Shown piece after piece: positions 27,701 through 37,945 of a stretch of DNA of 64,000 nt. The DNA comes from Psychrobacter urativorans. Its GTDB lineage: Bacteria; Pseudomonadota; Gammaproteobacteria; Pseudomonadales; Moraxellaceae. The first letter of the stretch is position 1; each line of letters starts with the position of its first letter. The notes beneath the pieces are model-generated. The model saw nothing but the letters and a program-made list of their open reading frames with translations, was not told the origin of the DNA and did not search any database. The position numbers were made by a program, and so were the translations under genes. The stretch lies in NCBI RefSeq assembly GCF_904846675.1, contig NZ_CAJHBT010000002.1, positions 124,001 to 188,000 of the forward strand. Reading direction: 5' to 3'.

Positions 27701-29122
27701 TTATGTAACTACTAAAGGCTGCGGCCATATCTTGCCGGGATTTAATATATTGTTAGGGTCAAGGGCAGATTTGATAGCTTGCATCATGGCAACGGCACTG
27801 CCATGTTCCTGATTCATATACTTTTGTTTACCCTGTCCGATACCGTGCTCACCAGTACAAGTGCCGTCCATTTCAATCGCCCGTATCGCTAAACGACTAA
27901 TAATACCATCGGCGGTCGCTACTTCTTCTGGATTATTGGTATCTACTAATAATAAAACATGGAAGTTACCATCGCCGACATGACCGACAATAGGGCCTAT
28001 CATCCCTGACTCTTCAACATCTTTTGCTGTAGCGCTGACGCACTCCGCTAGACGTGAAATAGGCACGCAAGCATCAGTAGACAGCGCACTGGCTTCTGGT
28101 CGTAGGGCAGAGCTGGCATGATAGGCATTATGCCGTGCTTGCCAGAGACGTTTGCGTTCAGCCTCATCGGTATCCCAAACAAAGTCCGTACCGCCAAATT
28201 CTTCGATAATGTCAGTAAAGGTTTGCGCTTGCTCACGGACACTAGCTTCGGTACCATGAAACTCAACAAACAGCGTTGGTGTTTCAACTAAATCAAGGTT
28301 GGCGTATTGATTACAGGCTTTAATTTGCAGGGCATCAAGCAGCTCAATACGAGCAATTGGTAGACACATTTGAATGGTTAGCATCACTGCCTGACAGGCG
28401 TCTTCAATGGTTTTAAAGTGACATAAGCCACTACCAATACATTCGCTTAGCCCAAACAGTTTTAGCGTGACTTCAGTGACAATACCTAACGTGCCTTCTG
28501 AGCCAATCATAAGCCGTGTTAAGTCGTAACCTGCCGCCGACTTTTTGGCGCGAGTACCCGTACGAATAATTTCACCGCTTGCTGTGACCACCTCTAACGC
28601 TAGAACCACATCTTTCATCGTGCCGTAACGTACGGCATTGGTTCCAGAGGCACGAGTCGCCACCATGCCGCCAATACTGGCATTGGCACCTGGATCTATC
28701 GGAAAAAACAACCCGGTATCGCGTAGATAATGATTTAGCTGCTCACGGGTAACCCCTGGTTGTACCGTCACCGTAAGGTCTTCATTATTGACTTGAATGA
28801 TAGCGTCTAACGAATGCATATCGATACATAGTCCGCCATATGGCGCGTTCAGCTGACCCTCTAAGGACGAACCAATACCAAAAGCTATCACTGGCATTTC
28901 ATACTGATTGCAAATCTGTACTGCGGTAGCAACGTCATGTTTATCATGGGCAGTCAGCACCGCATCTGGCGGCTGATTGGCTAGCCAAGTCATGGTATGG
29001 CCATGCTGTTCACGCACAGTTTGGTTCACACTCAGCTGCTTGCCGAACTGCGCTTGCAAAGCGTTAATAGCCGCGCTATGGTCAGCTGGAGAATAGGTAA
29101 GTTGGGTTGCAGAAGTAGTCAT
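27701..29122 (-). CDS. FAD-linked 2-hydroxyacid (D-lactate type) dehydrogenase
   Basis: 473 residues of the GlcD/D-lactate dehydrogenase (cytochrome) family. The PCMH-type FAD-binding domain has AFGIGSSLEGQLNAP, DPGANASIGGMVATRASGTN and MIGSEGTLGIVTEVTLKL. The C-terminal cap has IVGHVGDGNFHVLLLV and CTGEHGIGQGKQKYM, with the closing DPNNILNPGKIWP motif. It probably oxidises D-lactate or a related 2-hydroxyacid and passes electrons to the respiratory chain. No partner GlcE/GlcF genes are nearby, which favours a single-subunit D-lactate dehydrogenase over glycolate oxidase. No signal peptide. It is the most distal gene of the minus-strand run that includes ubiB. Confidence 0.85.
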   Translation of the reverse strand: MTTSATQLTYSPADHSAAINALQAQFGKQLSVNQTVREQHGHTMTWLANQPPDAVLTAHDKHDVATAVQICNQYEMPVIAFGIGSSLEGQLNAPYGGLCIDMHSLDAIIQVNNEDLTVTVQPGVTREQLNHYLRDTGLFFPIDPGANASIGGMVATRASGTNAVRYGTMKDVVLALEVVTASGEIIRTGTRAKKSAAGYDLTRLMIGSEGTLGIVTEVTLKLFGLSECIGSGLCHFKTIEDACQAVMLTIQMCLPIARIELLDALQIKACNQYANLDLVETPTLFVEFHGTEASVREQAQTFTDIIEEFGGTDFVWDTDEAERKRLWQARHNAYHASSALRPEASALSTDACVPISRLAECVSATAKDVEESGMIGPIVGHVGDGNFHVLLLVDTNNPEEVATADGIISRLAIRAIEMDGTCTGEHGIGQGKQKYMNQEHGSAVAMMQAIKSALDPNNILNPGKIWPQPLVVT

Positions 29123-29197
29123 AAATGACTCCTATGAATAAAGTATTAGCTATTTTAAACTTATAAAATAAATTAATGTGCTAATTGCTGACTTCTC

Positions 29198-30859
29198 TTA
29201 AGCTAAAATACGCCAAATAACTGCCAGCCCGGCTAAAATATAAAAGACCGGTGCCAGCCAGCCAATGACTTGGGTAGCAATGGCAATAAATAAGCCAAAT
29301 CCTGCTAACGCTATCCAGTCGCGACGGCGGTCGTTGAGCATGTCAGCGTGAATTTGTTGAATTTCACGCAGTTGGCTGTCTTGCCGCGCACCTTGAGAAG
29401 CGAGACTTTGCAGCCCTTGATCAAGCAGTTTAGGGATGTCGGTACTGGATAATAAAATCTCTGGCAGCTGGGTACGTAGCTGTTGTAAATTACGCATTGG
29501 GTCGAGCTGTTCTTTAATCCAACTGCTCAAAATTGGTTTAGCAAGTGACCAAATGTCCAAGTCAGGATATAGGTCGCGCCCTAAGCCTTCAACATGGACT
29601 AATGTCTTAAGTAGGAGCATCAGCTGCGGCGGGATACTCATATGATGCCGGCGCGCGATATCCAAAATTTGCATCAAGACGCCCGCAAAATCAATCTCAT
29701 TAATAGACTTCTGCAGCATTGGCCCTACTGTGCGCTTCATATCACGCATCAAAGCATGCTTATCAGTATTAGGCGGTATCCAGCCGGCGCGGCTGACAAT
29801 ATCTACTAAGGCAGTAAAATTATTATTCATGACCGCCAGCAGCATGCGCGCCACAATCAGCTGATCGCCTTTGGATAAGGTACCCATGATGGCACAGTCA
29901 AGCCCAATATAGCGAGGCTCGTGTCCCAAATCAACGGGCGATATATTAGCCGTCAGAGTCTTAACCGGCGGGGTTTCAACGAAGACGTTACCCGGATGCA
30001 TATCGGCATGAAAAAAGTTATCACGGAAGACTTGGGTAAAGAAAATAGTCAGCCCTTTTTCTGCCAAAGCCGCTCGATCATAGCCCAGTTGATCAAAAAT
30101 ATGTATTTGTGAGATGGGTACACCTTGAATGCGCTCCATCACCATTACATTTTTGGCAGCATCATAGACTTCTGGCACATACATCAATGCAGAACCTAAG
30201 AAGTTGTTACGCATCTGAGTAGTGTTTTCTGCCTCTAAAGTCAAGTCCAGCTCATTGAGCATCACTTGCCGATAGTCCTCGACAATATCAATAATATGCA
30301 CTGCGCGCGCCGCTTCGATACGGGCGGAAGCCCAGTTAGCTAGATCACGTAATAGCTCAAAGTCTGCAATAATAGTATTGCGAATATCAGGACGCACGAC
30401 TTTGACTACTACTTCGCGGCCATCGGCTAACGCAGCGGTATGAACTTGGGCTATGGAAGCTGCTGCCAAAGGCTTAATATCAAAGCGCGCAAATAAGGTC
30501 TCGATAGATTGACCGAGACCATGCTTGGGGTCTTGAATTTGGGTAATAGCAATGTCAGGCGAGAAAGACTTTACTTTATCTTGCAACTGAATTAATTGCT
30601 CAATGATCTCAGGGGTGACCAAATCACGGCGAGTCGACAGCAGTTGTCCGAGTTTTAAAAACAGCGTACCCATGTCTTCTAGCGCATATTTAATGGCATT
30701 AGGCTGATGACCTTTACCCCAAGCGGCCGGATGCAGACGAATGAGTCGTGCAATAGGTTGCAACTGCGGTGCGTCATCAAGAGGGATGTGGGTGTCGATA
30801 CGATAGCTTGCTGCGATGCGCCAAAGCTCAAGTAGACGTTTTCGATGAGATAAAAGCAT
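29198..30859 (-). CDS. ubiB: Ubiquinone biosynthesis accessory ATPase/kinase UbiB
   Basis: An ABC1/ADCK-family atypical kinase needed for ubiquinone assembly. The KxGQ-type motif FLKLGQLLSTRRDLV is near residue 70. The Ala-rich nucleotide loop is in KPLAAASIAQVHTA, the Lys in VVVKVVRPDIRN, and the catalytic-loop NFFHADMHPGNVFVE and metal-binding LGLDCAIMGTLS segments follow. The C-terminus has two transmembrane helices (IALAGFGLFIAIATQVIGWL and VFYILAGLAVIWRIL). 553 residues is normal. ubiE and ubiJ lie upstream on the same strand in the conserved order, with about 180 bp between ubiJ and ubiB. Confidence 0.95.
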   Translation of the reverse strand: MLLSHRKRLLELWRIAASYRIDTHIPLDDAPQLQPIARLIRLHPAAWGKGHQPNAIKYALEDMGTLFLKLGQLLSTRRDLVTPEIIEQLIQLQDKVKSFSPDIAITQIQDPKHGLGQSIETLFARFDIKPLAAASIAQVHTAALADGREVVVKVVRPDIRNTIIADFELLRDLANWASARIEAARAVHIIDIVEDYRQVMLNELDLTLEAENTTQMRNNFLGSALMYVPEVYDAAKNVMVMERIQGVPISQIHIFDQLGYDRAALAEKGLTIFFTQVFRDNFFHADMHPGNVFVETPPVKTLTANISPVDLGHEPRYIGLDCAIMGTLSKGDQLIVARMLLAVMNNNFTALVDIVSRAGWIPPNTDKHALMRDMKRTVGPMLQKSINEIDFAGVLMQILDIARRHHMSIPPQLMLLLKTLVHVEGLGRDLYPDLDIWSLAKPILSSWIKEQLDPMRNLQQLRTQLPEILLSSTDIPKLLDQGLQSLASQGARQDSQLREIQQIHADMLNDRRRDWIALAGFGLFIAIATQVIGWLAPVFYILAGLAVIWRILA

Positions 30860-31039
30860 GGGCAGTAAACACTCTAAATGGGAACTATAAAAGGGTACTT
30901 TAGATAAATACGCGAATAGGTGAGCAGATATAAAGGTGCTAATACTAAAACTGAGACCTGTTAACAGATCTCAGCATCTATAGATTTCATGTACTAAATT
31001 CGCTTGCGAGCTAACAGCTAATTAATGATTAACTGATAA

Positions 31040-31639
31040 TTAGCGAGTTAAGCGTGCTTGTTTCGCTTTGATATGAGCCAATCTTGATTCTTCATCATTG
31101 GCCCAATCACTGACATCGTCGAAGGCTCGCTTGGCATTATGGCGAAAGCTACCTTTAAGCTGGGAAATCAGCAGCTGTAATTGGCTGGCCATGGGCGTAC
31201 CAATCAGTGGCTCGAGTTGTCCGGCGATATCGAGGTCAAAGCCTGCCATTAACTGTTTGAGCTGCATCAGTACTTTATAATCGCCAGCAATCGGTAAACT
31301 ATCTTCAGCGCCGCGCATTAGATTCAGCAGTTGCGCTGGATTCTCAATACTAATAATACAGTCTGGGCTGCTGTGACCGAGACGCGCTATATTTAAATCT
31401 GCTTGCTGGCGATTATCTGAGTAACTACCGTTTGTCTCAAACACACTGTCAGTGCTGACCGGCTCAAAGCGCAAGCGCTCATGATTGAATAAAATATCTA
31501 CCTGTATTTTAGGCATCGCCATATTGAGCCGCAATACTTTACCGACAAGCGGCGTAAGCCCTGCTTGGGTAATCTCATCACTACCAATAGCGATATTCAT
31601 CAGCTTTTCGGCACCTGCCAAAAGTAATACGGTTAGCAT
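31040..31639 (-). CDS. ubiJ: Ubiquinone biosynthesis accessory factor UbiJ (SCP2 domain)
   Basis: An SCP2-type lipid-binding protein that organises the soluble Ubi complex. MLTVLLLAGAEKLMNIAI matches the family start, and the later GDYKVLMQLKQLMAGFDLDIAGQLEPLIG and SQLKGSFRHNAKRAFDDVSDW match the conserved second half. The ATG at 31639 has GAGAG before it; a GTG at 31681 is also open but adds 14 unlikely residues. 199 residues is usual. It sits between ubiE and ubiB. Confidence 0.88.
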   Translation of the reverse strand: MLTVLLLAGAEKLMNIAIGSDEITQAGLTPLVGKVLRLNMAMPKIQVDILFNHERLRFEPVSTDSVFETNGSYSDNRQQADLNIARLGHSSPDCIISIENPAQLLNLMRGAEDSLPIAGDYKVLMQLKQLMAGFDLDIAGQLEPLIGTPMASQLQLLISQLKGSFRHNAKRAFDDVSDWANDEESRLAHIKAKQARLTR

Positions 31640-31729
31640 AATACTCTCACATGTTGAATAAGGTCGCTGAAGAGTTATCACCTTTCGGCTGTCATCTTTC
31701 GATTATTACTCTTCAGCGATGAGTGTTAA

Positions 31730-32794
31730 CTAAGCTTTAAAGCCGCGATGCACTGCCACAATTCCGAAGGTTAAATTGTTATAATCACAGTTTTCAAATC
31801 CTGCTTGCTCCATCATTTGCTTCAATGACTGCTGATCGGGATGCATGCGAATAGATTCCGCTAAATACTGATAGCTCTCAGAATCATTGGCGACAATCTT
31901 GCCCATCAGCGGTAACGCCGTAAAAGAATAGAGGTCATACGCTTTAGATAAGGGTTCAAATATAGGTTTTGAGAACTCCAATATTAGCAAGCGACCGCCT
32001 GGCTTAAGCACACGATACATGGCACGTAGCGCCGCATCTTTATCGGTCACGTTACGCAAACCAAAGCTGATGGTTAATAAGTCAAAGCTATTGTCTTCGA
32101 ATGGCGCTAAAGTCTCAGCATTGGCCAATACAAAGTCGACGTTGTTACAGCCGGCATTAATAAGACGTTCACGACCAACTTCTAACATCGCAGCATTAAT
32201 ATCAGACAATACCACGTGGCCATTCTTGCCGACTTCGCGGCTAAGTACTTTGGCTAAGTCGCCCGTACCGCCTGCGATATCGAGCACATGCTGGCCGGCA
32301 CGCACGCCTGATAAGCTAATGGCATAGCGCTTCCATAAACGATGAATACCAAATGACATCAAGTCATTCATGATGTCGTATTTTTTGGCAACTGAAGTAA
32401 AGACGTCAGCGACACGGGCTTGTTTTTCAGACTTATTGACGGTTTTATAGCCGAAATGCGTTTCTTCTGTACCGTCAGTGTCAGGCGTGTGCGGATTATT
32501 GATATCATCACGTTGATTGAAAGCCGTTTGTTTTGGCGTTGATGTGTTGCTATTGGCACTGTCGCTTGGCATAGTCGTTTGTTGACCTTGCGGCGTTCCC
32601 GTCGGCAAGTCTTCAACTTGGGTAAATTCGGTATTATCAATCACAGGGCTTTGACGTACTTGTGCCTTGGCGCTGATATCTTGATTATGAACAATGCTGT
32701 CTTTGACCAATTTATCTTGAATATGGCCGTTGGCAGTTTGCGTGTTATCAGTAGCATTGTCGCTATTTAAATTATTGTTTGCAGTGTCAGTCAT
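31730..32794 (-). CDS. ubiE: Ubiquinone/menaquinone C-methyltransferase UbiE with long N-terminal extension
   Basis: A SAM-dependent C-methyltransferase in ubiquinone synthesis. From residue about 110 the sequence closely follows E. coli Ubi[57 protein letters not shown] (SAM motif I), [20 protein letters not shown] and [12 protein letters not shown]. The first 108 or so residues are an Asn/Asp/Thr/Gln-rich, apparently disordered extension absent from E. coli UbiE (251 residues). No good internal start is visible near the homology boundary, so the extension seems to be translated. The gene is followed by ubiJ and ubiB and lies 54 bp after the FFLEELY-motif gene. Confidence 0.94.
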   Translation of the reverse strand: MTDTANNNLNSDNATDNTQTANGHIQDKLVKDSIVHNQDISAKAQVRQSPVIDNTEFTQVEDLPTGTPQGQQTTMPSDSANSNTSTPKQTAFNQRDDINNPHTPDTDGTEETHFGYKTVNKSEKQARVADVFTSVAKKYDIMNDLMSFGIHRLWKRYAISLSGVRAGQHVLDIAGGTGDLAKVLSREVGKNGHVVLSDINAAMLEVGRERLINAGCNNVDFVLANAETLAPFEDNSFDLLTISFGLRNVTDKDAALRAMYRVLKPGGRLLILEFSKPIFEPLSKAYDLYSFTALPLMGKIVANDSESYQYLAESIRMHPDQQSLKQMMEQAGFENCDYNNLTFGIVAVHRGFKA

Positions 32795-32848
32795 GAGAAT
32801 ATCCGGTTACTTGTTTTTATGTTTATTAAGTGAAATTTGATCAGACTA

Positions 32849-33559
32849 TCATACACCAAACGCTGCGACCTTGCCGTCATTGCCGCTAGCGTGAACTTGA
32901 TCAATAATCTTCAACTCGCGCTTGCAGAATGGTTCAATAAAACCGCTAACACTCTTTAGTGGTTTCATAGCAGTGAAGCCGGCATCAATAAAATCATAAA
33001 GTGGCTGATAGTGATGGCGATAGGCGGCGTTTTTAGCCAATGCAAACGCCTTTTTCAGCATGAAAGAATTGAGATATTTATCAGTCCGATAGCAGACCTC
33101 TTTAAGGTTGTTAATCTGGGTACGGCGCGCATCCGCTTCATCAACGGCGCGGTAGGCAGCAAGCATATTCTCTTCACTAACGGGCAAGTCTTCAGCTACC
33201 AACCACTGCGCCAAGTGCATGTCCAGTTCAATCGCTAAAATTGAGGCTTGAATCGCCATACTACCGGTCTCTAATGCAGTCTCCTTAGCAAGGCGCTCAA
33301 GCTTTTTGGCTTTAGGTAGGATACGTGCCAACTGCTCAGCCAATTGTTTAAAATCATCGCCACCATACAATTGGGTGAGAAAATAGTTAGCCATGGGCTT
33401 GTTTTTTGGTTGCTCGAACAAATCGCTATGAGTGCGCTGAAGACGTGCCCGTTGCCATACTTGTACCTCATTAAGTTTGGCACTAAGGGCGGCATCTTCG
33501 TGATAAGGCAGCGCCCAATAACGTGTTAAATGGTGTTGTAGCTCAGATAAAGCAGACAT
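32849..33559 (-). CDS. FFLEELY-motif-like conserved protein
   Basis: 236 residues, mostly helical and soluble, with no signal peptide. I recognise it as the FFLEELY-motif type of protein known from Acinetobacter and relatives. The name-giving motif is altered to ANYFLTQLYGGDDFKQLAEQ, with the LYGG-DF core intact. It is followed by helical ILPKAKKLERLAKETA and ILAIELDMHLAQWL. The biochemical role is unknown. The start at 33559 follows AGAGGA; a TTG at 33568 is also open. It is the first gene of the minus-strand run into ubiE-ubiJ-ubiB, so it may be co-transcribed with quinone genes. Confidence 0.72.
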   Translation of the reverse strand: MSALSELQHHLTRYWALPYHEDAALSAKLNEVQVWQRARLQRTHSDLFEQPKNKPMANYFLTQLYGGDDFKQLAEQLARILPKAKKLERLAKETALETGSMAIQASILAIELDMHLAQWLVAEDLPVSEENMLAAYRAVDEADARRTQINNLKEVCYRTDKYLNSFMLKKAFALAKNAAYRHHYQPLYDFIDAGFTAMKPLKSVSGFIEPFCKRELKIIDQVHASGNDGKVAAFGV

Positions 33560-33829
33560 GGCAGGCAATCCTCTATAAATAAAAATGGGGTATTAAGTAA
33601 AATAGTTTTGATACAAGGTTTATAAAATAAACGACGATAAAACGGTGATAGACATAAATGGCAAAGCATAGCACTATTATAGTACGTCACCTTAAAAGAA
33701 ATTAAAGCAGAATACAAATATCAAACTGTTACATAGCAACGTTATTTATGGTATCTGTCAATGCTAATATTTATAGATGTCCGCTATTAAGCCTGCATGC
33801 CCATTAATAATAGGATAATGAGAATAAAA

Positions 33830-35542
33830 ATGTCAAAAAATAAACAGGATAACAGGCCAGATGATAAAAAAAACAATAAACAACCTAAAGAGCAGCAACC
33901 CCTACAAGCGGTGAGCGCCCAATTTAGTGAACAAGTGGTCGATCAGCGTCTAATCCCCAACCCACTAAGTCGATTTTCGATGGATAAAGATACGCTTAGA
34001 CTAGCATTAGTCACTGCTCAATTCGCCTTGCGAGCCACGCGGCAACTAACGCCGCCGACAACCAATAGACCTACAGGACTGCTCGTGTTGGTTAATGGGA
34101 TGGAGCAGGCAGGCAAGGGCACAGCTGTCACGCAGTTGCGCCAATGGGTAGATCCACGGTTATTGAAAGTCGAGGCGACCATCGGTTATCCATCACTGAT
34201 GCATCAGCCTATTTGGCAGGCACATATCAAAGCCATGCCACGTCACGGTGACGTGATGGTCTATTTTGGTAACTGGTATGCGGACTTGCTATATAATGTC
34301 ATGCGCATGGCGGCTGATCATGATAAAACCAAGAATAAATCCTCTAAAAGCAAACGAGGGCACGACCCTCAAGAACGGGATTCTCAAGAACTACCTATTA
34401 CTCAGTGGCAAGAATATCTGCAGCAGCAGCTTATTGAGCTAGAAGTATTTGAGCATGACCTTGCTGCTAACCAAACTAAATTACTAAAGTGCTGGTTTCA
34501 TGTCGATGATGAAACTTTACAAAAGCGGTTAGAGGATGATGAATCAGACCCACAGTTTTTGTACCAAATCGACTGGAGTAATGCTGAGGTCTTAGCACAA
34601 TTTAATAAGGTTGCCGCCACGCTACTACGGCAACAAGGGAATTGGGTCATTATCGATGGGCGTGATAAATCACAAGCGGCGACCCATTTTTGTCATGAAG
34701 TGCTACAAGCGATGCAAACGGCGCTCGCCACTAGCCGTGTGTCTGTTGTTGATACGGACGAAAATGATAATAGTAGCAGTGATAAGCAGTCTAGCGATAA
34801 ATCTAAATTTGTACCGGTAGAGCTACCCAAACTACTGACAGATACTGATGACCCCGATATGGACAAGTCTGATTATCATGACGAGCTGGCTGTTAAACAA
34901 ACCAAGCTTGCCGAACTGCTGCGCGCGCGCGGAGATCGTCATGTAGTGTTCGCTTTTGAAGGTATGGATGCGGCAGGCAAGGGGGGAGCCATCAAAAGGT
35001 TGGTTGCGCCGCTTGATCCACGCGAATACCAAATTTATAATATCGGTGCACCGATGCAGTATGAGTTGCAGCATCCCTATCTATGGCGTTTTTGGACGCG
35101 GTTGCCCAATGAGCAAACCGACCGCATCAGCCGTATCGCTATCTTTGATCGCACATGGTATGGGCGAGTATTGGTTGAGCGTGTCGAGGGTCTTGCCATT
35201 GCCACTGAATGGCAACGGGCTTATGCTGAGATTAATCGCTTTGAAGCGGATTTGGCAGCGGTAGGCACGGTGGTGCTCAAATATTGGCTGGCCATTGATA
35301 AAAAAGAGCAGTTAGAACGTTTTGAGAACCGTCATGATACTCCGCATAAACAGTTTAAACTTACTGATGACGACTGGCGTAACCGTGATAAGTGGGCAGG
35401 TTATGTGCAAGCGGCGGCTGATATGTTGGCGCGCACAGATACCGCAGCTGCGGCATGGTGCGTAGTGGCGACCAATGATAAGCGCTGCGCTCGTTTACAA
35501 GTCCTCGACCATGCCATCTCCCAACTCGAAAATAGTTTATAA
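33830..35542 (+). CDS. pap: Two-domain PPK2, polyphosphate:AMP phosphotransferase
   Basis: It uses polyphosphate to phosphorylate AMP (class II PPK2). There are two PPK2 domains in tandem. The first has Walker A NGMEQAGKGTAV and the segment GDVMVYFGNWYADLLYNVM. The second has FEGMDAAGKGGAIKRL, RFWTRLPNEQ and IAIFDRTWYGRVLVERVEG, the lid and Walker B region. A polar linker (rich in Asp, Ser and Lys) joins them. The start is uncertain: 33797, 33818 and 33830 are in frame, and MSKNKQDNRP at 33830 has the only acceptable ribosome-binding site. About 570 residues. It is next to a PiT phosphate transporter on the same strand. Confidence 0.87.
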   Translation: MSKNKQDNRPDDKKNNKQPKEQQPLQAVSAQFSEQVVDQRLIPNPLSRFSMDKDTLRLALVTAQFALRATRQLTPPTTNRPTGLLVLVNGMEQAGKGTAVTQLRQWVDPRLLKVEATIGYPSLMHQPIWQAHIKAMPRHGDVMVYFGNWYADLLYNVMRMAADHDKTKNKSSKSKRGHDPQERDSQELPITQWQEYLQQQLIELEVFEHDLAANQTKLLKCWFHVDDETLQKRLEDDESDPQFLYQIDWSNAEVLAQFNKVAATLLRQQGNWVIIDGRDKSQAATHFCHEVLQAMQTALATSRVSVVDTDENDNSSSDKQSSDKSKFVPVELPKLLTDTDDPDMDKSDYHDELAVKQTKLAELLRARGDRHVVFAFEGMDAAGKGGAIKRLVAPLDPREYQIYNIGAPMQYELQHPYLWRFWTRLPNEQTDRISRIAIFDRTWYGRVLVERVEGLAIATEWQRAYAEINRFEADLAAVGTVVLKYWLAIDKKEQLERFENRHDTPHKQFKLTDDDWRNRDKWAGYVQAAADMLARTDTAAAAWCVVATNDKRCARLQVLDHAISQLENSL

Positions 35543-36129
35543 CATTCCCTAATATCCACATCCTAAAAAATTTGTCATCTTCATCATGCATTGTGCACTT
35601 ATATTTAATATAATAGGCGCGCGATGACCGATGCAAACTAATAATGGTGCTATTTATGCAACATTATTAGTCATTATTTATGCTTGTCATCAGTGCTTGC
35701 GCATACAATAGAATCTCCAAGATGCAAAACACAAGTTACATGAGGTAAGCCATAAAGTGATATTATATTTAGTGAGCTTATGTTGAGTATTTTTATAAGT
35801 TGCTTTATTTGCCACTTGTCATGCTACCTATTACTATGTCGCCCGCCGCATTAGTTTTAGTCCACGGCTGTTAATATCCGTCTATCATAACCAGTTTTAA
35901 CATGATGGCAGGTGAGTATTCGGAATAATTCGTGTCTACTATTTTATAGCAAGAGGAGATGATATTGCCTAAATTATGTCACCTATAGTTTGCGTCAGCG
36001 CTTATTTATATACTCTAAGTCTACGTTATTTTATAGGGTCGTGCGGTTGCATTATTAACATCGCACACGTAATAGCAATGTTATCAATTGCATGTATCTT
36101 CATTAAGCTCACGCAAGGCGTACCAATTT
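35543..36129. other. 587-bp gap before the phosphate transporter
   Basis: AT-rich, no coding region. I looked for PhoB boxes (CTGTCAT direct repeats 11 bp apart) and found only single imperfect CTTGTCAT-like hits, which I do not call. No terminator with a clean stem and T-run is visible. Confidence 0.5.
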
Positions 36130-37737
36130 ATGGGTATTAGCAATCATTCTACAGAGTCCGTCAAAGACGTCGGCACTATGAGAATTAATCTGTTTTTTGC
36201 CATCCTTCTTATCGGGATGACCAGCTACTTTTTATGGTGGGGTCTTGATTACACCATGCACCAACAGACCTTATTGTTTGTTATTGCCACTGCTTTCGGT
36301 GTCTTTATGGCATTCAATATTGGTGGTAACGACGTTGCTAATTCCTTTGGTACTTCTGTCGGCGCAGGCACGTTAACCATTCCGCAAGCACTGGGTGTGG
36401 CAGCGATTTTTGAAGTATCAGGCGCCGTTCTTGCTGGCGGTGAGGTCACGGATACCATTCGCAAAGGCATCGTCGATTTAGATGGCTTGTCAGTATCGCC
36501 CAACCAGTTTATTTATGTGATGTTGTCGGCACTTATCGCCGCGGCCTTTTGGCTATTATTCGCGACGCGCAAAGGTTTACCGGTGTCTACCACTCACGCC
36601 ATTATTGGCGGTGTCGTTGGCAGCTCTATTGTGCTTGGCTTTGATTTGGGTGGTAGTGCCACAGCCTTTTCGACCATTAATTGGGCGACAATCGGTCAGA
36701 TTGCCATTTCTTGGGTTGCATCACCTTTGTTAGGCGGTGTGATTGCCTACTTACTGTATGGACAAATCAAAAAGAATATTATTGATTATAATGATAAGAC
36801 TGAAGCCCATATTGGTGAGCTCAAAGACGAAAAAAAAGCCCTTAAGAAAAATCATAAAGAGTTCCTTGACAGTCTTTCAGAATCCTTGCAGTTGGCTTAT
36901 ACTTCAGCCATGCTGCGCGACCAAGATATTTATAAAGATGACGACTGTGTTCGTGAAGACTTAGAAACGGATTATTATCAGAATCTGTTCGACATTGAGA
37001 ATGAACGTAATGGTTTAGATACTCTAAAAGCGCTGAAAAAATGGGTGCCTATTATTGCCGCTATGGGCGCTGTAGTAATGACTGCCATGGTCGTGTTTAA
37101 AGGTCTTAAAAACGTCAATAATAATATGACCAACTTAAATGCCTTTTTATTCATGGGCATGGTAGGGGCGCTAGTATGGCTTGCGACCTTCATTTATACT
37201 AAAAGTATCCGTGGTAAGCATAAAGAAGATTTGACCAAAGCGACCTTTATTATGTTCAGCTGGATGCAGGTGTTTACGGCTTCAGCATTTGCCTTTAGTC
37301 ACGGTTCGAACGATATTGCTAACGCGGTGGGACCTTTTGCTGCCATTATGGATGTGATTCGTACTAATGAGATTGCCTCACACGCTGCCGTACCGCCAGC
37401 GGTGATGCTAACCTTTGGTGTATCACTGATTGTCGGCCTTTGGTTCATTGGTAAAGAAGTTATTCAGACAGTGGGTACGAGCCTTGCGAAGATGCATCCG
37501 GCATCCGGCTTCTCAGCCGAGCTTGCCGCTGCTGCGGTGGTCATGGGCGCATCGACAATGGGTCTGCCCGTATCGAGTACCCATACGTTAGTCGGTGCTG
37601 TTTTAGGTATTGGTATCGTTAATAAAGATACCAACTGGGCGTTGATGAAACCAATCGGGCTTGCTTGGGTGATAACCTTACCTGCTGCAGCAATAATGTC
37701 GGCAGCTAGCTTTATGATTTTGAAACAAATATTCTAA
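36130..37737 (+). CDS. Inorganic phosphate transporter, PiT family
   Basis: A proton- or sodium-coupled phosphate importer of the inner membrane. The two inverted PHO4 signatures are present: FNIGGNDVANSFGTSVGAGT near the N-terminus and FSHGSNDIANAVGPFAA in the C-terminal half. Each half also has a P-V-S-T/S-T-H segment (GLPVSTTHAIIGG and GLPVSSTHTLVGAVLG). About ten transmembrane helices flank a hydrophilic cytosolic insert of about 100 residues (KNIIDYNDKTEAH to LDTLKALKKW). ATG 36130 is chosen over an upstream TTG at 36088, but MRINLFF at 36178 is also possible. About 535 residues. Substrate is phosphate by family. Confidence 0.9.
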   Translation: MGISNHSTESVKDVGTMRINLFFAILLIGMTSYFLWWGLDYTMHQQTLLFVIATAFGVFMAFNIGGNDVANSFGTSVGAGTLTIPQALGVAAIFEVSGAVLAGGEVTDTIRKGIVDLDGLSVSPNQFIYVMLSALIAAAFWLLFATRKGLPVSTTHAIIGGVVGSSIVLGFDLGGSATAFSTINWATIGQIAISWVASPLLGGVIAYLLYGQIKKNIIDYNDKTEAHIGELKDEKKALKKNHKEFLDSLSESLQLAYTSAMLRDQDIYKDDDCVREDLETDYYQNLFDIENERNGLDTLKALKKWVPIIAAMGAVVMTAMVVFKGLKNVNNNMTNLNAFLFMGMVGALVWLATFIYTKSIRGKHKEDLTKATFIMFSWMQVFTASAFAFSHGSNDIANAVGPFAAIMDVIRTNEIASHAAVPPAVMLTFGVSLIVGLWFIGKEVIQTVGTSLAKMHPASGFSAELAAAAVVMGASTMGLPVSSTHTLVGAVLGIGIVNKDTNWALMKPIGLAWVITLPAAAIMSAASFMILKQIF

Positions 37738-37832
37738 TAGTTTAATTATTAATAAAATAAGATATTAGTTGTTGAAGGCTTTAAAGCAAGCTCATTAAAT
37801 TAACAATTACTAATTTGCTTTAAAAACTTAAT

Positions 37833-37871
37833 AAAAAACGCTTATAAGCCCAGTGCCTATAAGCGTTTTTT
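37833..37871. terminator. Bidirectional terminator between the PiT and HTH-aminotransferase genes
   Basis: AAAAAACGCTTATA and TATAAGCGTTTTTT form exact 14-bp arms around an 11-base loop. A-run and T-run on either side let it work for both convergent genes. Confidence 0.88.
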
Positions 37872-37945
37872 CATTACTAAACTTTTATAAAAGATATTAA
37901 AGTTTAGTTGGTGTTCTCTAGCTGCTGCAATTTAGCCACTACTAT

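Noticed and set aside
35543..36129. PhoB box upstream of the phosphate transporter
   Set aside because: Only isolated CTTGTCAT-like words; no pair at the required 11-bp spacing.
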